From Leptotrichia massiliensis (lineage in GTDB: Bacteria > Fusobacteriota > Fusobacteriia > Fusobacteriales > Leptotrichiaceae): a stretch of DNA of 64,000 nucleotides. Position numbers and translations under genes: made by a program. The notes beneath the pieces were generated by a model. That model was given only the letters and a program-made list of their open reading frames with translations. It had not been told where the DNA came from and ran no database searches. The first letter of the stretch is position 1, and each line of letters starts with the position of its first letter. Location of the stretch: positions 434,001 to 498,000 of the forward strand of contig NZ_FNVZ01000004.1 in the NCBI RefSeq assembly GCF_900104625.1, in the 5' to 3' direction. Of this stretch, positions 27,874 through 37,496 are shown one piece after another.

Positions 27874-29412
27874 ATGAAAAAAAATAAATGGAAAAAATTA
27901 TTAATTTTAAGTATTGCACTTTTAGTCTTGACAGCCTGCTTCAATAAAAAAGAAGATATAGACAAAAAGGAAGACAAGAAAAAAGAATCAGAAAAACAGC
28001 TTTCAGAAGAGGAACTCCAAAAAGGGAAAGGCGTTAACGGGGATTTGCCTGATATTGTGTACACATATGAGGGAATAGTAGATGCGGCACCTGGAATCTA
28101 CCAGTTTCCTGATACTTATGAAGAAAATATAGTAAAAAAATCAGATATCTGGAGAGAAAATGTTCAGAATGAACTGAAAAAAATTAAACCTGCCTTAGGT
28201 GAAGATGCTTCTGATGAAGAAGTTGAACGTCTCTTCAAGAAATTTTTATACATAGCAGGCTATGATTATGAGCCGATTGAAACTCTTGACAGATTTTCAT
28301 ATGTAATCTTCAAGGACGACATGGTAAATCCTTTTACAAAACAAAAAATTGAAGAAAATATGAATGTCAATCTAGAAATCATTTTAGATGCCAGCGGTTC
28401 AATGAAACAGAAAATAGGAGATAAAACAATGATGGAAATCGCAAAGGAATCTATAGAGAAAGTTATTTCTGAAATGCCCGCAAACACAAAAGTAGGACTG
28501 AGGGTTTTCGGCCATAAGGGCGACAATACGGCAAGTAAAAAACAGGAATCATGTTCCGCCAACGAACTGATTTCACCGATTGAAACTTTAAATAAGGATA
28601 AGCTAAAAAGCTCTTTAGCTCTAATTCAGCCTACAGGATGGACTTCCATAGCAAAATCGATTGAAAACGGAGCAAATGACTTAAAAGCATTAAAAGGTGA
28701 AAAAACATTGAATATCCTGTATATCATTACGGACGGTATCGAAACATGCGACGGTAATCCTGTTGAAACAGCGAAAAAATTTAAAAATGAAAATACAGAT
28801 ATAGTTTTAGGAATAATAGGGTTTAATGTGGATGCCAATCAGAATAAAGTGCTGAAAGAAATTGCAAATGCCGCAAATAGTTATTATTCTTCAGCAAATG
28901 ATGCCGCTAAATTGACAGAAGAACTGCAGAGAATACATGAAATAGCTTTCTCTGACTATAAATGGGAACCTTTAAATGATTCTATGATAAATAGAATAAT
29001 AGCATCTCATAATTTGACACTGACAATGAACAAATTTCTTATAGAAAGATCTCTGGGAGAAAAAAATAATATGAGCTCTCTTATAATGTATGGGTCAAAA
29101 AGTTATTCAAATGATTCTAAATTTGCAGGATTATATGAATTTAACGGAAAAATATCTAAAAAACTTAAAGCGCTCAGCGAAGAGAGAAGAGAGAAAATAA
29201 AGGCACTGTATAAAACTGAATTTGAAAAAATTGAAAAACAGTCGCAAGACTATATAGCACAGATTAAAGCTAGAAAAGGAGCAACAGTGGCATATATTCC
29301 AACAACAAGCAGAAAAAATCCTATGAGCAAATATTGGAACGGACATGGTGGAAAAGGCGGTACGATTAAAGATGCTAAAAAAGATAATGAAGAGTTAAGA
29401 AAAAAACAATAA
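27874..29412 (+). CDS. VWA-domain lipoprotein
   Basis: A 512-residue exported lipoprotein: basic N terminus, hydrophobic core and lipobox LVLTAC (Cys22), followed by a K/E-rich linker. A von Willebrand factor A domain spans about residues 165-355, with the metal-ion site residues D-A-S-G-S near 172, the threonine in PTGWTS and an aspartate in IITDGIETCD. The last third is charged and helical and ends in a Lys/Asn-rich tail with a GHGGKGG stretch. TAGGAGG precedes the ATG. VWA lipoproteins mediate protein-protein contacts or adhesion; the partner is unknown. A clear terminator follows. Confidence 0.85.
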   Translation: MKKNKWKKLLILSIALLVLTACFNKKEDIDKKEDKKKESEKQLSEEELQKGKGVNGDLPDIVYTYEGIVDAAPGIYQFPDTYEENIVKKSDIWRENVQNELKKIKPALGEDASDEEVERLFKKFLYIAGYDYEPIETLDRFSYVIFKDDMVNPFTKQKIEENMNVNLEIILDASGSMKQKIGDKTMMEIAKESIEKVISEMPANTKVGLRVFGHKGDNTASKKQESCSANELISPIETLNKDKLKSSLALIQPTGWTSIAKSIENGANDLKALKGEKTLNILYIITDGIETCDGNPVETAKKFKNENTDIVLGIIGFNVDANQNKVLKEIANAANSYYSSANDAAKLTEELQRIHEIAFSDYKWEPLNDSMINRIIASHNLTLTMNKFLIERSLGEKNNMSSLIMYGSKSYSNDSKFAGLYEFNGKISKKLKALSEERREKIKALYKTEFEKIEKQSQDYIAQIKARKGATVAYIPTTSRKNPMSKYWNGHGGKGGTIKDAKKDNEELRKKQ

Positions 29413-29413
29413 T

Positions 29414-29437
29414 AAAAGAGGCCTATGCCTCTTTTTT
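29414..29437 (+). terminator. Intrinsic terminator of the VWA lipoprotein gene
   Basis: AAAAGAGGC (29414-29422), a 4-nt loop and GCCTCTTTT (29427-29435) with further Ts, starting right after the stop codon; compact and GC-rich for this genome. It could also serve the opposite strand, where birA ends nearby. Confidence 0.9.
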
Positions 29438-29517
29438 AATTTACTAAATATCCCAAAATTTAGACTACTTTTAAACTATATTGATTTTACAATTTTTTAA
29501 CAAAAATCTAAAAAAAA

Positions 29518-30282
29518 TTATGAAGAATAAACTATCTTTTCAAAAACTTCCCCAACTGAAAAACTCCTAACTTCAGGATTTCGATTATCTGTTTTTTCAA
29601 TCAAAATCTGAAGCTCCCCATTTTCATCAATATTCTGAGCAACTCCTGAAATAACTTCATTGCCAAATTTTAATTCAATTTTTTTACCTTTCAAATAATT
29701 TATCTGATTAATTTCCTTTAAAATATCCTTCCAGAATCCATTTTCTAAATTTTCACACAATGTTTGAAATTCTAAAACAATATTTTTTATAACTTCATCA
29801 ATTTCATATTTTTTATTTCTTATTTGAGTCAATGAAATGGCTTTACTTTTTAAGTTTTCTGGCAACATATTATTTACATTTATCCCAATTCCCGTAATAT
29901 AAACATCTTCAGTTTTTTCTATTAGAATACCACATAATTTCATATTTTCCACATAAACATCATTAGTCCATTTGAATTTATATTCTAAATTTTCAATTTT
30001 TCTAAGTCCCTTTATAACTGCAATTCCAGCAATCAATGGCAATTTCAAATAATCCTCAATTTCCCAGTTATCTCTTTCCTTTAAAAAGAAACTAAAAAGT
30101 GCCATCCCATCCAACGAAATCCAGTCATTCTGCCTACGTGCCTTTCCATGCGTCTGAACTCTAGCAGAAATAACATCAAATTCCTCATAGCTTTTATGAT
30201 TTTTTCGCAAATATTCATTCGTTGAATCAATTTCGTTAAATTTATATAATTTTATATTTTTCTTCATTTTAGTTTTCTCCAT
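29518..30282 (-). CDS. birA: Biotin--protein ligase, without a DNA-binding domain
   Basis: Joins biotin to the lysine of carrier proteins through biotinyl-AMP. The 254-residue protein begins directly at the catalytic domain (FNEIDSTNEYLR), lacking the N-terminal HTH of repressor-type BirA. It has HGKARRQNDWIS (a variant of the G-R-G-R-x-x-R-x-W loop), FKWTNDVYVE and CGILIEKTEDVYITGIGINV. A second in-frame ATG five codons in has a better-spaced GGAGA, so the true start may be 30267. The biotin carrier at 3174 is a likely substrate. It is transcribed alone, toward the VWA gene. Confidence 0.93.
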   Translation of the reverse strand: MEKTKMKKNIKLYKFNEIDSTNEYLRKNHKSYEEFDVISARVQTHGKARRQNDWISLDGMALFSFFLKERDNWEIEDYLKLPLIAGIAVIKGLRKIENLEYKFKWTNDVYVENMKLCGILIEKTEDVYITGIGINVNNMLPENLKSKAISLTQIRNKKYEIDEVIKNIVLEFQTLCENLENGFWKDILKEINQINYLKGKKIELKFGNEVISGVAQNIDENGELQILIEKTDNRNPEVRSFSVGEVFEKIVYSS

Positions 30283-30436
30283 TCTTATCCCTTTATTTTA
30301 ATATTTTACGCCTATTAAGTGTAAAAAGTCAATAGATTTTGGATAGAATTTTTTTTACTCTGCTGCTTTAATTTTTATTTATTGAAATAAAAAATAGAAT
30401 ATGTTAAAATTTAACAAGAATGAAAATAAAGGAAAA

Positions 30437-31117
30437 ATGATAAAAATGCAAGAAAATAAAAATTTGAATATAGATAAAGAAAAAAAACTTTTTTATAAAA
30501 CTTATGAATATCGAAATTTGAAAGCACTAAAAATATTTTTGGGGTTTACAAGGGAAAAGGGAAAAAATTCTTTTGAGATTGCGAAACATCTGGAAAAAGA
30601 TTTTCCAGAACTAAATTTCATGAAAATTATAGAATACAAGGTTATAAAATATACTCCTTTTCATATAAAAATAGAAACTGTTTCAGAAAATATAAACCAA
30701 ACATTTACTGGAAATTTTATATCATATTATAATTATTTAGTTGAAAAAAATGATTTCGAGCTTACTTATAAAACAGTTCATTTGTGGCTTGATTTTGAAA
30801 CAAAATTTTTTGAAAAAGAATATTATCATATGGATTTCAGTCTTGGAAACTTTTTTATAGATAAAAATAGTGAAAAAATTGCTTTTATTGATTTTGATGA
30901 CATTGTAAGAAAACCTCCTTTTTTTAGAAAACGTCTTTTTTTAACAAAATCTATCAGAAGTTTTGAGGGGTCAATGAAATTCTTTTTATCGGTAAAAAAC
31001 TTTTCAAAGGAAGAAAATCAAAAGGTTATTGATAGATTAGAAGAAATTAAGAAAAAATACGGCGTTATTTCAAGAGAAAAAGATTTAAGACAGACTGAAA
31101 AAATTTTAAACAGATAA
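30437..31117 (+). CDS. LPS core kinase-like protein (WaaY/RfaP fold)
   Basis: A small protein-kinase-fold enzyme likely to phosphorylate an LPS core sugar. The C-terminal half has the catalytic-loop pattern HMDFSLGNFFID followed by AFIDFDD, the H-x-D...N and D-x-D residues of WaaY/Kdo kinase families. The start is ambiguous: the frame opens at an ATG at 30401, but AAAGGA (30428-30433) favours 30437 or 30446. Flanked by unrelated genes and a terminator. The N-terminal ATP-binding side is poorly conserved, so the family call is moderate. Confidence 0.72.
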   Translation: MIKMQENKNLNIDKEKKLFYKTYEYRNLKALKIFLGFTREKGKNSFEIAKHLEKDFPELNFMKIIEYKVIKYTPFHIKIETVSENINQTFTGNFISYYNYLVEKNDFELTYKTVHLWLDFETKFFEKEYYHMDFSLGNFFIDKNSEKIAFIDFDDIVRKPPFFRKRLFLTKSIRSFEGSMKFFLSVKNFSKEENQKVIDRLEEIKKKYGVISREKDLRQTEKILNR

Positions 31118-31144
31118 TTTCTGAGTACACTATAAAAAATAGAA

Positions 31145-31189
31145 AAAACTCTAAATTGAACTACACATTAGTTTTCTTTAGAGTTTTAT
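31145..31189. terminator. Bidirectional terminator between converging genes
   Basis: AAAACTCTAAA (31145-31155) pairs with TTTAGAGTTTT (31177-31187), an 11-bp perfect stem with A/T runs outside, between the LPS-kinase-like gene and the converging ABC permease gene. Confidence 0.8.
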
Positions 31190-31232
31190 TTTAAATTTGT
31201 TGCATTTTATTATAAAATCTATCTTAATTAAA

Positions 31233-32075
31233 TTATTCCAAATTCAATTTATTTTTTAATAAATAATTTACTACAAAAAATATTATAACCGAAAATATTA
31301 TACTTGTAAAAAGTAGTCCCAAATTGGTATTAAAAAGGTACTCAAATGTTTTCAAGGCTTCCACATCTGAATCATTATAGCTATTACTGTAATTCTTAAA
31401 GTCCAAAAAATACGTCATAGTTAATATAAACCTTTTTATCAAGTTTATAACTGCCCCAAGAATCATATATGTACCGACTCCAGTCAAAACTCTGTAAGAT
31501 TTTACCATATTTGCAATACTTATGCACAAAAATAAAAATAATATTTTTTCAATCGTCATAACTAACATAGAAATAATACTGATTATTAAAGTAGTACTTA
31601 TAGAATGCCGTAAAAATATCTCTATTTCACGAAAAACTTCAGGTCTAAATATATTTGCTTTAATTACTTCTTCCAAAGGAATAACAAACCAAAAAGTAAA
31701 AAATACTATAATCCCATTTACAACAAACCAGCCAAAAAATGTTATTAATTTTGCTAAAATTATTTCATATGTTTCAATAGGCAAAGTATTTGTCAAATAT
31801 CCCTCATTCGCATAAATAGAACGATAATAACGGATTATTACCGCATAATAAGTCATCAAAATTAGTCCAATAATTGCGATTACATAACCAAAATACGACA
31901 TAAACTGAAAAATACCCGTAGAAATTCTTACACTTTCGTCAAGTTTTTCATTTAATAAAACAAACCAGAATAATCTTATTACGATTCCCATTACTCCCAT
32001 TCCAATATAAAATGGAAGCATCAATTTACTTACATCCATAAAATCATATTTAATTAATTTCCCTAAATTTTTCAA
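31233..32075 (-). CDS. ABC transporter permease (ABC-2 like)
   Basis: A 280-residue integral membrane protein with about six hydrophobic segments. It starts within the end of the ATPase gene (4-bp overlap), so the two are translationally coupled and form one transporter. The N terminus (MKNLGKLIKYDFMDVSKLMLP) is typical of ABC-2 permeases that face the cytosol first. The substrate is unknown; such pairs often export peptides, antibiotics or lipids. Confidence 0.8.
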   Translation of the reverse strand: MKNLGKLIKYDFMDVSKLMLPFYIGMGVMGIVIRLFWFVLLNEKLDESVRISTGIFQFMSYFGYVIAIIGLILMTYYAVIIRYYRSIYANEGYLTNTLPIETYEIILAKLITFFGWFVVNGIIVFFTFWFVIPLEEVIKANIFRPEVFREIEIFLRHSISTTLIISIISMLVMTIEKILFLFLCISIANMVKSYRVLTGVGTYMILGAVINLIKRFILTMTYFLDFKNYSNSYNDSDVEALKTFEYLFNTNLGLLFTSIIFSVIIFFVVNYLLKNKLNLE

Positions 32076-32773
32076 TATTTAAACACCTCCCTAAAGTATT
32101 CATCAACTGTTTTATTATTTTCATTTATTATACTTTTCACATCCTGATAAAGTAAAATTTCACCTTTACTTATGAAAATTGCCTCATCCAGCACCTTTTC
32201 CACATCCGCTATTAAATGTGTAGAAATTATAACTGTTGCTTCTCTGTTATAATTTTTTATAACAGTATTTAAAATATAATCTCTTGCGGCAGGATCAACT
32301 CCTGCTATCGGCTCGTCCAACAAATATAACTTAGCACGTCTGCACATAACAAGTATTAATTGAACTTTTTCCTTCATTCCCTTTGAAAGCAGCTTAAATC
32401 TTCTTGTTGTATCAATTCCCAAATCCTTTAACATATTTTGTGCTTTTTCACGGTCAAAATCATCATAAAAATCAGCAAATAATTGCAAAATTGCGTTTAC
32501 AGTCTTAGAATTATCCAAATAATTCTTATCAGGCAAATATGAGACAATTTTTTTTGTTTCAACACCTGGATTTTGTCCATTTATAAGAATTTCACCTTCT
32601 GTTGGCTTTAATAGTCCATTTAACAGCTTTATAAAAGTTGTTTTCCCACTTCCATTTGGTCCTAATAATCCAATAATTTTACCAGTTTCTATTGATAAAT
32701 TTACATTATTTAATGCATTATCAAAATCATAAGTTTTGGATAGATTAGTACATTTTAAAATAACGTTACCCAT
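32072..32773 (-). CDS. ABC transporter ATP-binding protein
   Basis: ATPase of the pair with the permease at 31233. Walker A GPNGSGKTT (residues 38-46), signature LSKGMKEKVQL, Walker B LYLLDEPIAGVD and the switch His in ISTHLIADVE are all present; 233 residues. The LSKGM form of the signature is common in ABC-2 ATPases of the CcmA/YtrB kind. The start is set at 32773, eight bases after AAAGGA; a longer frame begins at 32791 inside that region. It lies just downstream of pth. Confidence 0.92.
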   Translation of the reverse strand: MGNVILKCTNLSKTYDFDNALNNVNLSIETGKIIGLLGPNGSGKTTFIKLLNGLLKPTEGEILINGQNPGVETKKIVSYLPDKNYLDNSKTVNAILQLFADFYDDFDREKAQNMLKDLGIDTTRRFKLLSKGMKEKVQLILVMCRRAKLYLLDEPIAGVDPAARDYILNTVIKNYNREATVIISTHLIADVEKVLDEAIFISKGEILLYQDVKSIINENNKTVDEYFREVFKY

Positions 32774-32793
32774 TAAACCATTCCTTTCCATTT

Positions 32794-33360
32794 TTATTTA
32801 GTGTTATATTTATTCATTAATTTTGAAATCGTCATATCGTCTTTTATATCGTCAATCAAGTTAAATATTTTCTCTCTTGAATCTTTCACAACTTCCTTTT
32901 CCTCAGGCGAAAATTTTCCTAATACAAATCCCAATGTCTCTTCCTTCGTCTTTGGTTTTCCAATTCCAAATTTTATTCGCACAAATTCATTTCCAATATG
33001 GGAAATAATGGATTTTATTCCATTGTGTCCGCCTGCACTTCCATTTTGCTTAATTTTCAGCTTTCCAAACTGCATATCCATATCGTCGTAAATTACAAAA
33101 AGTTCCGTTTTCGGATCAATCTTAAAAAATCTGACAGCTTCTCCAATTGCTTCTCCACTCAAATTCATAAACGTAGTTGGCTTCTGATAAAAAACCTTGT
33201 CCCCATTGTAAGTAGTCTGTACAAACAATGACTTAAACTTTTCTCTTACATCATTTATATTATTTTCCTTCAAATATTCGTCAATAAATATAAAACCGAT
33301 ATTATGCCTTGTCAATTTATACTGTTCTCCAGGATTTCCCAGTCCCACTATTAATTTCAT
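32794..33360 (-). CDS. pth: Peptidyl-tRNA hydrolase
   Basis: Frees tRNA from peptidyl-tRNA that drops off ribosomes. The 188-residue protein begins MKLIVGLGNPG, with Asn9 and catalytic His19 (TRHNIG), the KPTTFMNLSGEA motif, DDMDMQFGK and GSAGGHNGIKSI, all diagnostic for bacterial Pth. AAGGAG precedes the ATG at 33360; the open frame extends 14 codons further without a ribosome site. It follows the MATE gene by 28 bp and precedes the ABC pair. Confidence 0.96.
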   Translation of the reverse strand: MKLIVGLGNPGEQYKLTRHNIGFIFIDEYLKENNINDVREKFKSLFVQTTYNGDKVFYQKPTTFMNLSGEAIGEAVRFFKIDPKTELFVIYDDMDMQFGKLKIKQNGSAGGHNGIKSIISHIGNEFVRIKFGIGKPKTKEETLGFVLGKFSPEEKEVVKDSREKIFNLIDDIKDDMTISKLMNKYNTK

Positions 33361-33388
33361 TAAATTTTTTCTCCTTTTTTCAATCTTT

Positions 33389-34792
33389 TTAATTGTCTTC
33401 ATCCAATTTAGGAATTTTTTTCATTTCCTTTTTCAAAATGATTACCGATACAATAAATGCTACCAGATCCGCTATTGGAAAAGCGAACATAATTCCATCA
33501 ACTCCCATAAAGTACGGTAAAATTATAAGTAGCGGCAATAATGATATAATCTGTCTTACAAGCGATAGAACAGCCCCTTGGAATGCCCTTCCAATTGATG
33601 TTAAGAACAATGTAATTGCACCTTGAATACCATTTAAAAATATGAAAAATAAAAATATTCTCATATATTTTGTTCCGTATTTAAAGTAAAGTTCGCTTCC
33701 ACTTCCAAATACAGAAATTATCTGTACCGGGAAAATTTGGAATATTGCAAATGCTACTATTGAAATAACAAAAGCGGCTTTTAATGTCAATTTTAATATT
33801 TCACGGACTCTCGTATATTTCCTTGCTCCATAGTTGTATCCTGCAATAGGCTGTGCCCCCTGTGTCAGTCCCAATACAATCGCTATAAATATAACATTTA
33901 TTTTCATAACAATTCCAGCAACAGCAATTGGAATTTCACTTCCATAAATGGATTTTGCCCCGTATATCTTTAGCAGATTATTTGTTACAATTTGTATAAT
34001 TAAAGCAGAACATTGAAAAATAAAAGGCGATGTTCCAAATGCAAATAAAATCCCTATTTCTCGTATTCTTATCTTAAAATCCCTTAACTCAAATTTCACG
34101 CTTTTAAACCTGAAAAAATACAAAGCTAGCATAACTGCTGATACAAACTGCCCAATTACAGTTGCCCAAGCCGCTCCATCCATTCCCATATCAAATCCAA
34201 ACATAAATAACGGATCTAATATAGTATTTACAAGTGATCCAACAACTATCGCAAGCATCGAATAAAACGCATTTCCATCAGCTCTTACCAAAGGGTTTGC
34301 CCCTATTGAAAATAATAAAAATGGTATCCCTAAAGATGTAATCCGAGTATATTCAATAGCATAGTCAAAAATCTGATTTGTCGCACCGAATGCTGTTAAC
34401 ATAGGCTTTAAAAATATATTAATCAATATGCATAATATAATTCCACCTAAAAGAAGCATCGTTACTGCCGTTCCAGCCACACTTTTTGCTCTTTTTGGAC
34501 GCTTTCTACCTAATTCCAGATTAAAGTTCGTCGCAGCCCCCACTCCCGTCATAAGTCCAATCGCAAGACAAATTGTCGTAAGTGGAAAAGCCACATTCGT
34601 AGCTGCATTTCCTAGAAATCCAATTTTCTGTCCAATAAAAATCTGATCCACAATATTATAAAGTGCATTTACAAGATTAGCAATAATTGCTGGTACTGCA
34701 AGTGAAACTAGCAATTTTGGAATTGATTCTGTGCCAAATCTCATTTTTTTGTTATCTACCAAGCTGTTTTTTATCTTTATACTTTCTTCCAT
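33389..34792 (-). CDS. MATE family efflux transporter
   Basis: A 467-residue membrane protein with about twelve hydrophobic segments. The N-terminal region (IPKLLVSLAVPAIIANLVNA, NIVDQIFIG) and the start of the second half (GLTQGAQPIAGYNYGARKY) match MATE antiporters of the DinF/NorM/MepA kind, which export cationic compounds using Na+ or H+ gradients. GGAAAAAG is near the ATG. It lies between mnmG and pth on the same strand. Substrate unknown. Confidence 0.92.
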   Translation of the reverse strand: MEESIKIKNSLVDNKKMRFGTESIPKLLVSLAVPAIIANLVNALYNIVDQIFIGQKIGFLGNAATNVAFPLTTICLAIGLMTGVGAATNFNLELGRKRPKRAKSVAGTAVTMLLLGGIILCILINIFLKPMLTAFGATNQIFDYAIEYTRITSLGIPFLLFSIGANPLVRADGNAFYSMLAIVVGSLVNTILDPLFMFGFDMGMDGAAWATVIGQFVSAVMLALYFFRFKSVKFELRDFKIRIREIGILFAFGTSPFIFQCSALIIQIVTNNLLKIYGAKSIYGSEIPIAVAGIVMKINVIFIAIVLGLTQGAQPIAGYNYGARKYTRVREILKLTLKAAFVISIVAFAIFQIFPVQIISVFGSGSELYFKYGTKYMRIFLFFIFLNGIQGAITLFLTSIGRAFQGAVLSLVRQIISLLPLLIILPYFMGVDGIMFAFPIADLVAFIVSVIILKKEMKKIPKLDEDN

Positions 34793-34894
34793 TCTTTTTC
34801 CTTCCTAAATTTTCAAACATTTCAATAAAATTTATTAAAACTGAACTCAAAAACTATAACTACACTTTCTAGACTCCAGTATTATTTAATTTTA

Positions 34895-36787
34895 TCAATT
34901 CTTCAAAATCGCAATTAAAAGCGAAATATCATTATAAGTAACTCCACTAATTCTGCTAGCCTGCCCAATCGTTTCAGGCTGTCCATACATAAGCCCAGAA
35001 ATAGCGATATTGCTAAGCCCTTTTACGCTTTCATAGTCAAATCCTTTTGGAATTACCATTTTTTCAAGTTTCTTAAACTTCTCAATCTGTGCCTTTTCTC
35101 TTTCAATAAATACATTATATTTCGCATTTATTTCCACTTGCTCCTTCGCTAAATCCGACAATTTCACAGTTTCCACAAATTCACTTAAATTATCATAGTT
35201 AATTTCTTTTCTCGCAAGAAATTCAAAAGCTGAAACAGGGCTGTTCATGCTATTTTTAATAGTTTTTTCAATTTCCGCACTTTCAGATTGATTTTGTTTT
35301 TCTACAATTTTAAGTAATTTTTCATTATTTTCCTTAGTCGGATAAACCGTAATTCCTTTCAATCTTTCAACTTCATTTTCAATTTCCTGACACGTATTTT
35401 CAAGTTCGGCTAATTTTTCAGCATTTAATAACCCAATTTCCTTCGATTTTTCCAAAAGTCTTATAAAAATGTTGTCTTGACGCAAAGTCAGTCTGTATTC
35501 AGCTCTTGAAGGCAGTACACGATAAGGCTCTGGCGTTTTTTTATTTATTATATCGTCTATCAAAACCCCAATATATCCTTCACTTCTGTCAATCACAATT
35601 TCCTTTTTCCCTAAAATTTTTCTCGCAGCATTCACTCCCGCCATAAATCCTTGACAGGCTGCTTCTTCATATCCACTCGTTCCATTAATCGTTCCCGCTG
35701 TGTAAAGTCCATCTATAACTTTTGTTTCAAGAGTCAATTTTAACTGATAAGCAGGTACAAAGTTATATTCCACAGCATAACCGTAACGTACAATTTTAGC
35801 ATTTTCTAGCCCACTAATCGTTTTTAACATTGCTTCCTGTGCAAATGGAGGCATTGCTGTAGTAAATCCGTTTATGTAGATTTCATCTGATTCTACAGAT
35901 TCCTGCTCCAGAAATATCTGATGATTTGTCTTTTCTGGAAAATTCATAATCTTTCTGTCAAGAGAAGGGCAATGCCGTGGACCTTTTGTACTTACAATTC
36001 CTGTAACAATTGGCGAATATTTTAACATTTCCTGTCCCACTCGTATTGTTTCAGGTGTTGTGAATGTAAGCCAAGTTGGTAAAGTTGAATTATATTCTTT
36101 TTTTGTTTCGTAAGAAAAATATCGTGGCTTATCTTCTCCCTTTAATTCTTCCATTTTAGAAAAATCAATTGAAGATTTAGCAATTCTCGGAGGAGTCGCA
36201 GTCTGGTATCTATCCAGCTCAAAGCCATATTCCACTAGTTTATCAGGCAAATCTACACTTGCAGGCTCTCCTTGCCGTCCTGACGAATATTTTACATCCC
36301 CCATAACATATTCTCCACCTAAGAACGTTCCTGTACATAAAACAACAGCCTTTGCCCCATATTTTATTCCAAGATTGTCTTCAACTCCCATAACTTTCTT
36401 ATTTTCCACAATCAAATCTACAACAATTCCCTGCACCAAATCCAGATTTTCCTGCTTTTCGATAATTTCCCTCATTTTAACCCTGTACCAGTATTTATCA
36501 GCTTGAGCCCGTGTAATCCGAGAGGCTAGTCCCTTTGTATGATTCAAGTTCTTTAACTGCAAATTGTAATTGTCAATATGCCTTGCCATTTCTCCGCCAA
36601 GCATTCCAAGTTCCGACACCAGATGGCTTTTTCCAGGACCTCCAACCGACGGATTGCACGACATCATTGCAATATTGTCAAGATATATCGTAAACAACGC
36701 TGTTTTTAGTCCATGTCTTGCCACCGCAAGAGCAGATTCCACCCCAGCATGTCCCGCTCCAACAACAATTATGTCATAATTTTTCAT
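34895..36787 (-). CDS. mnmG: tRNA uridine 5-carboxymethylaminomethyl modification enzyme MnmG (GidA)
   Basis: FAD protein that with MnmE modifies U34 of certain tRNAs. At 630 residues it is full length. The dinucleotide-binding GAGHAGVESA is at residues 8-17; CNPSVGGPGKSHLVSELGML, GTFLGGEY and GTSGYEEAACQGFMAG are diagnostic. AAAGGAAAA is upstream of the ATG. The partner gene mnmE lies across the origin at 48.8 kb. Often gidA sits near oriC, as here. Upstream is a 700-bp gap holding repeat copy A. Confidence 0.97.
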   Translation of the reverse strand: MKNYDIIVVGAGHAGVESALAVARHGLKTALFTIYLDNIAMMSCNPSVGGPGKSHLVSELGMLGGEMARHIDNYNLQLKNLNHTKGLASRITRAQADKYWYRVKMREIIEKQENLDLVQGIVVDLIVENKKVMGVEDNLGIKYGAKAVVLCTGTFLGGEYVMGDVKYSSGRQGEPASVDLPDKLVEYGFELDRYQTATPPRIAKSSIDFSKMEELKGEDKPRYFSYETKKEYNSTLPTWLTFTTPETIRVGQEMLKYSPIVTGIVSTKGPRHCPSLDRKIMNFPEKTNHQIFLEQESVESDEIYINGFTTAMPPFAQEAMLKTISGLENAKIVRYGYAVEYNFVPAYQLKLTLETKVIDGLYTAGTINGTSGYEEAACQGFMAGVNAARKILGKKEIVIDRSEGYIGVLIDDIINKKTPEPYRVLPSRAEYRLTLRQDNIFIRLLEKSKEIGLLNAEKLAELENTCQEIENEVERLKGITVYPTKENNEKLLKIVEKQNQSESAEIEKTIKNSMNSPVSAFEFLARKEINYDNLSEFVETVKLSDLAKEQVEINAKYNVFIEREKAQIEKFKKLEKMVIPKGFDYESVKGLSNIAISGLMYGQPETIGQASRISGVTYNDISLLIAILKN

Positions 36788-36905
36788 TTTTTAAATTTTC
36801 CTTTCAACTTATTATTTTTTTTTTACTATTCTTATTTGATAACCTTATCAAAAAATTTAATTTTAACTCTAAATATTTATCTTAATAATTGTATTTTTTT
36901 AACGT

Positions 36906-37368
36906 AAAGAGGATCAGTCGCCATCCCCTTTTATTTCGCAATATTAGTTATTTCAATTTCTTCAAATTATAACATCTGAAGATTTTGGCGAAAGTGCTAC
37001 GCACTAATCCCCGCTTGTCTAAGTATTTTTTTGAAATAAAATTGAAACTCGCTTTTTAAAAAAAGTTATTGTCAACTCTTTAAACTAATCAAAATTTAAA
37101 AAGTCTGAAAAAACTCAAACAGTCAATTTCATTCCAAAAAAATCACGACAATTTTAATTTAATTAATAATAAATTATTTAACAAAAACAAATATTAAGCA
37201 AAATTTCGTTAAAGAAAAAATAACTGTTTGAGATTTTGAAGTAAATTTTAAACTATATTCAATTATTTGTTTTGAAATAACCTTAATTCAAAATCGAGTT
37301 TTATTTTTTCTTTATAAGAAAGTTTTGCGTAAGCGGGGTTGTAAGGGCATGGCGTCTGATGCCCTTAC
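36906..37368 (-). repeat. Long structured intergenic element, copy A
   Basis: On the minus strand the element starts with a hairpin (37368-37341: stem 10 bp, loop CAGACGCC) and ends with another (36931-36906: 9-bp stem with one G-U pair, loop GGCGACTG). Between them are blocks shared with copy B at 52301: CCCGCTT, ACGCAAAACTTTCTTATAAA, TAACGAAATTTTG, AAAATTGTCGTGATTTTTT, CTGTTTGAG, GCGAGTTT and a CTTAGA block. In this copy CCCCGCTT near one end matches AAGCGGGG near the other as inverted repeats. No ORF is apparent. It fills most of the gap between mnmG and the Kdo-kinase-like gene; outside it (36788-36905, 37369-37496) I see only AT-rich sequence. Confidence 0.85.
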
Positions 37369-37496
37369 GTTACAAAAAAATAAATAAAAAAAGAATAAAA
37401 AAACTATTATTAGTCATTATTAAATTAATAAAAATTAACTCATAAAAAATTTTCAAAAGAGATATTTTAGATAAATTTTAAAATTATTAAACAAAT

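Noticed and set aside
36905-37375. Repeat copy A as a pseudogene or insertion sequence
   Set aside because: No frame shows protein-like sequence in either copy and no transposase remnant is seen; structure is at the nucleic acid level.
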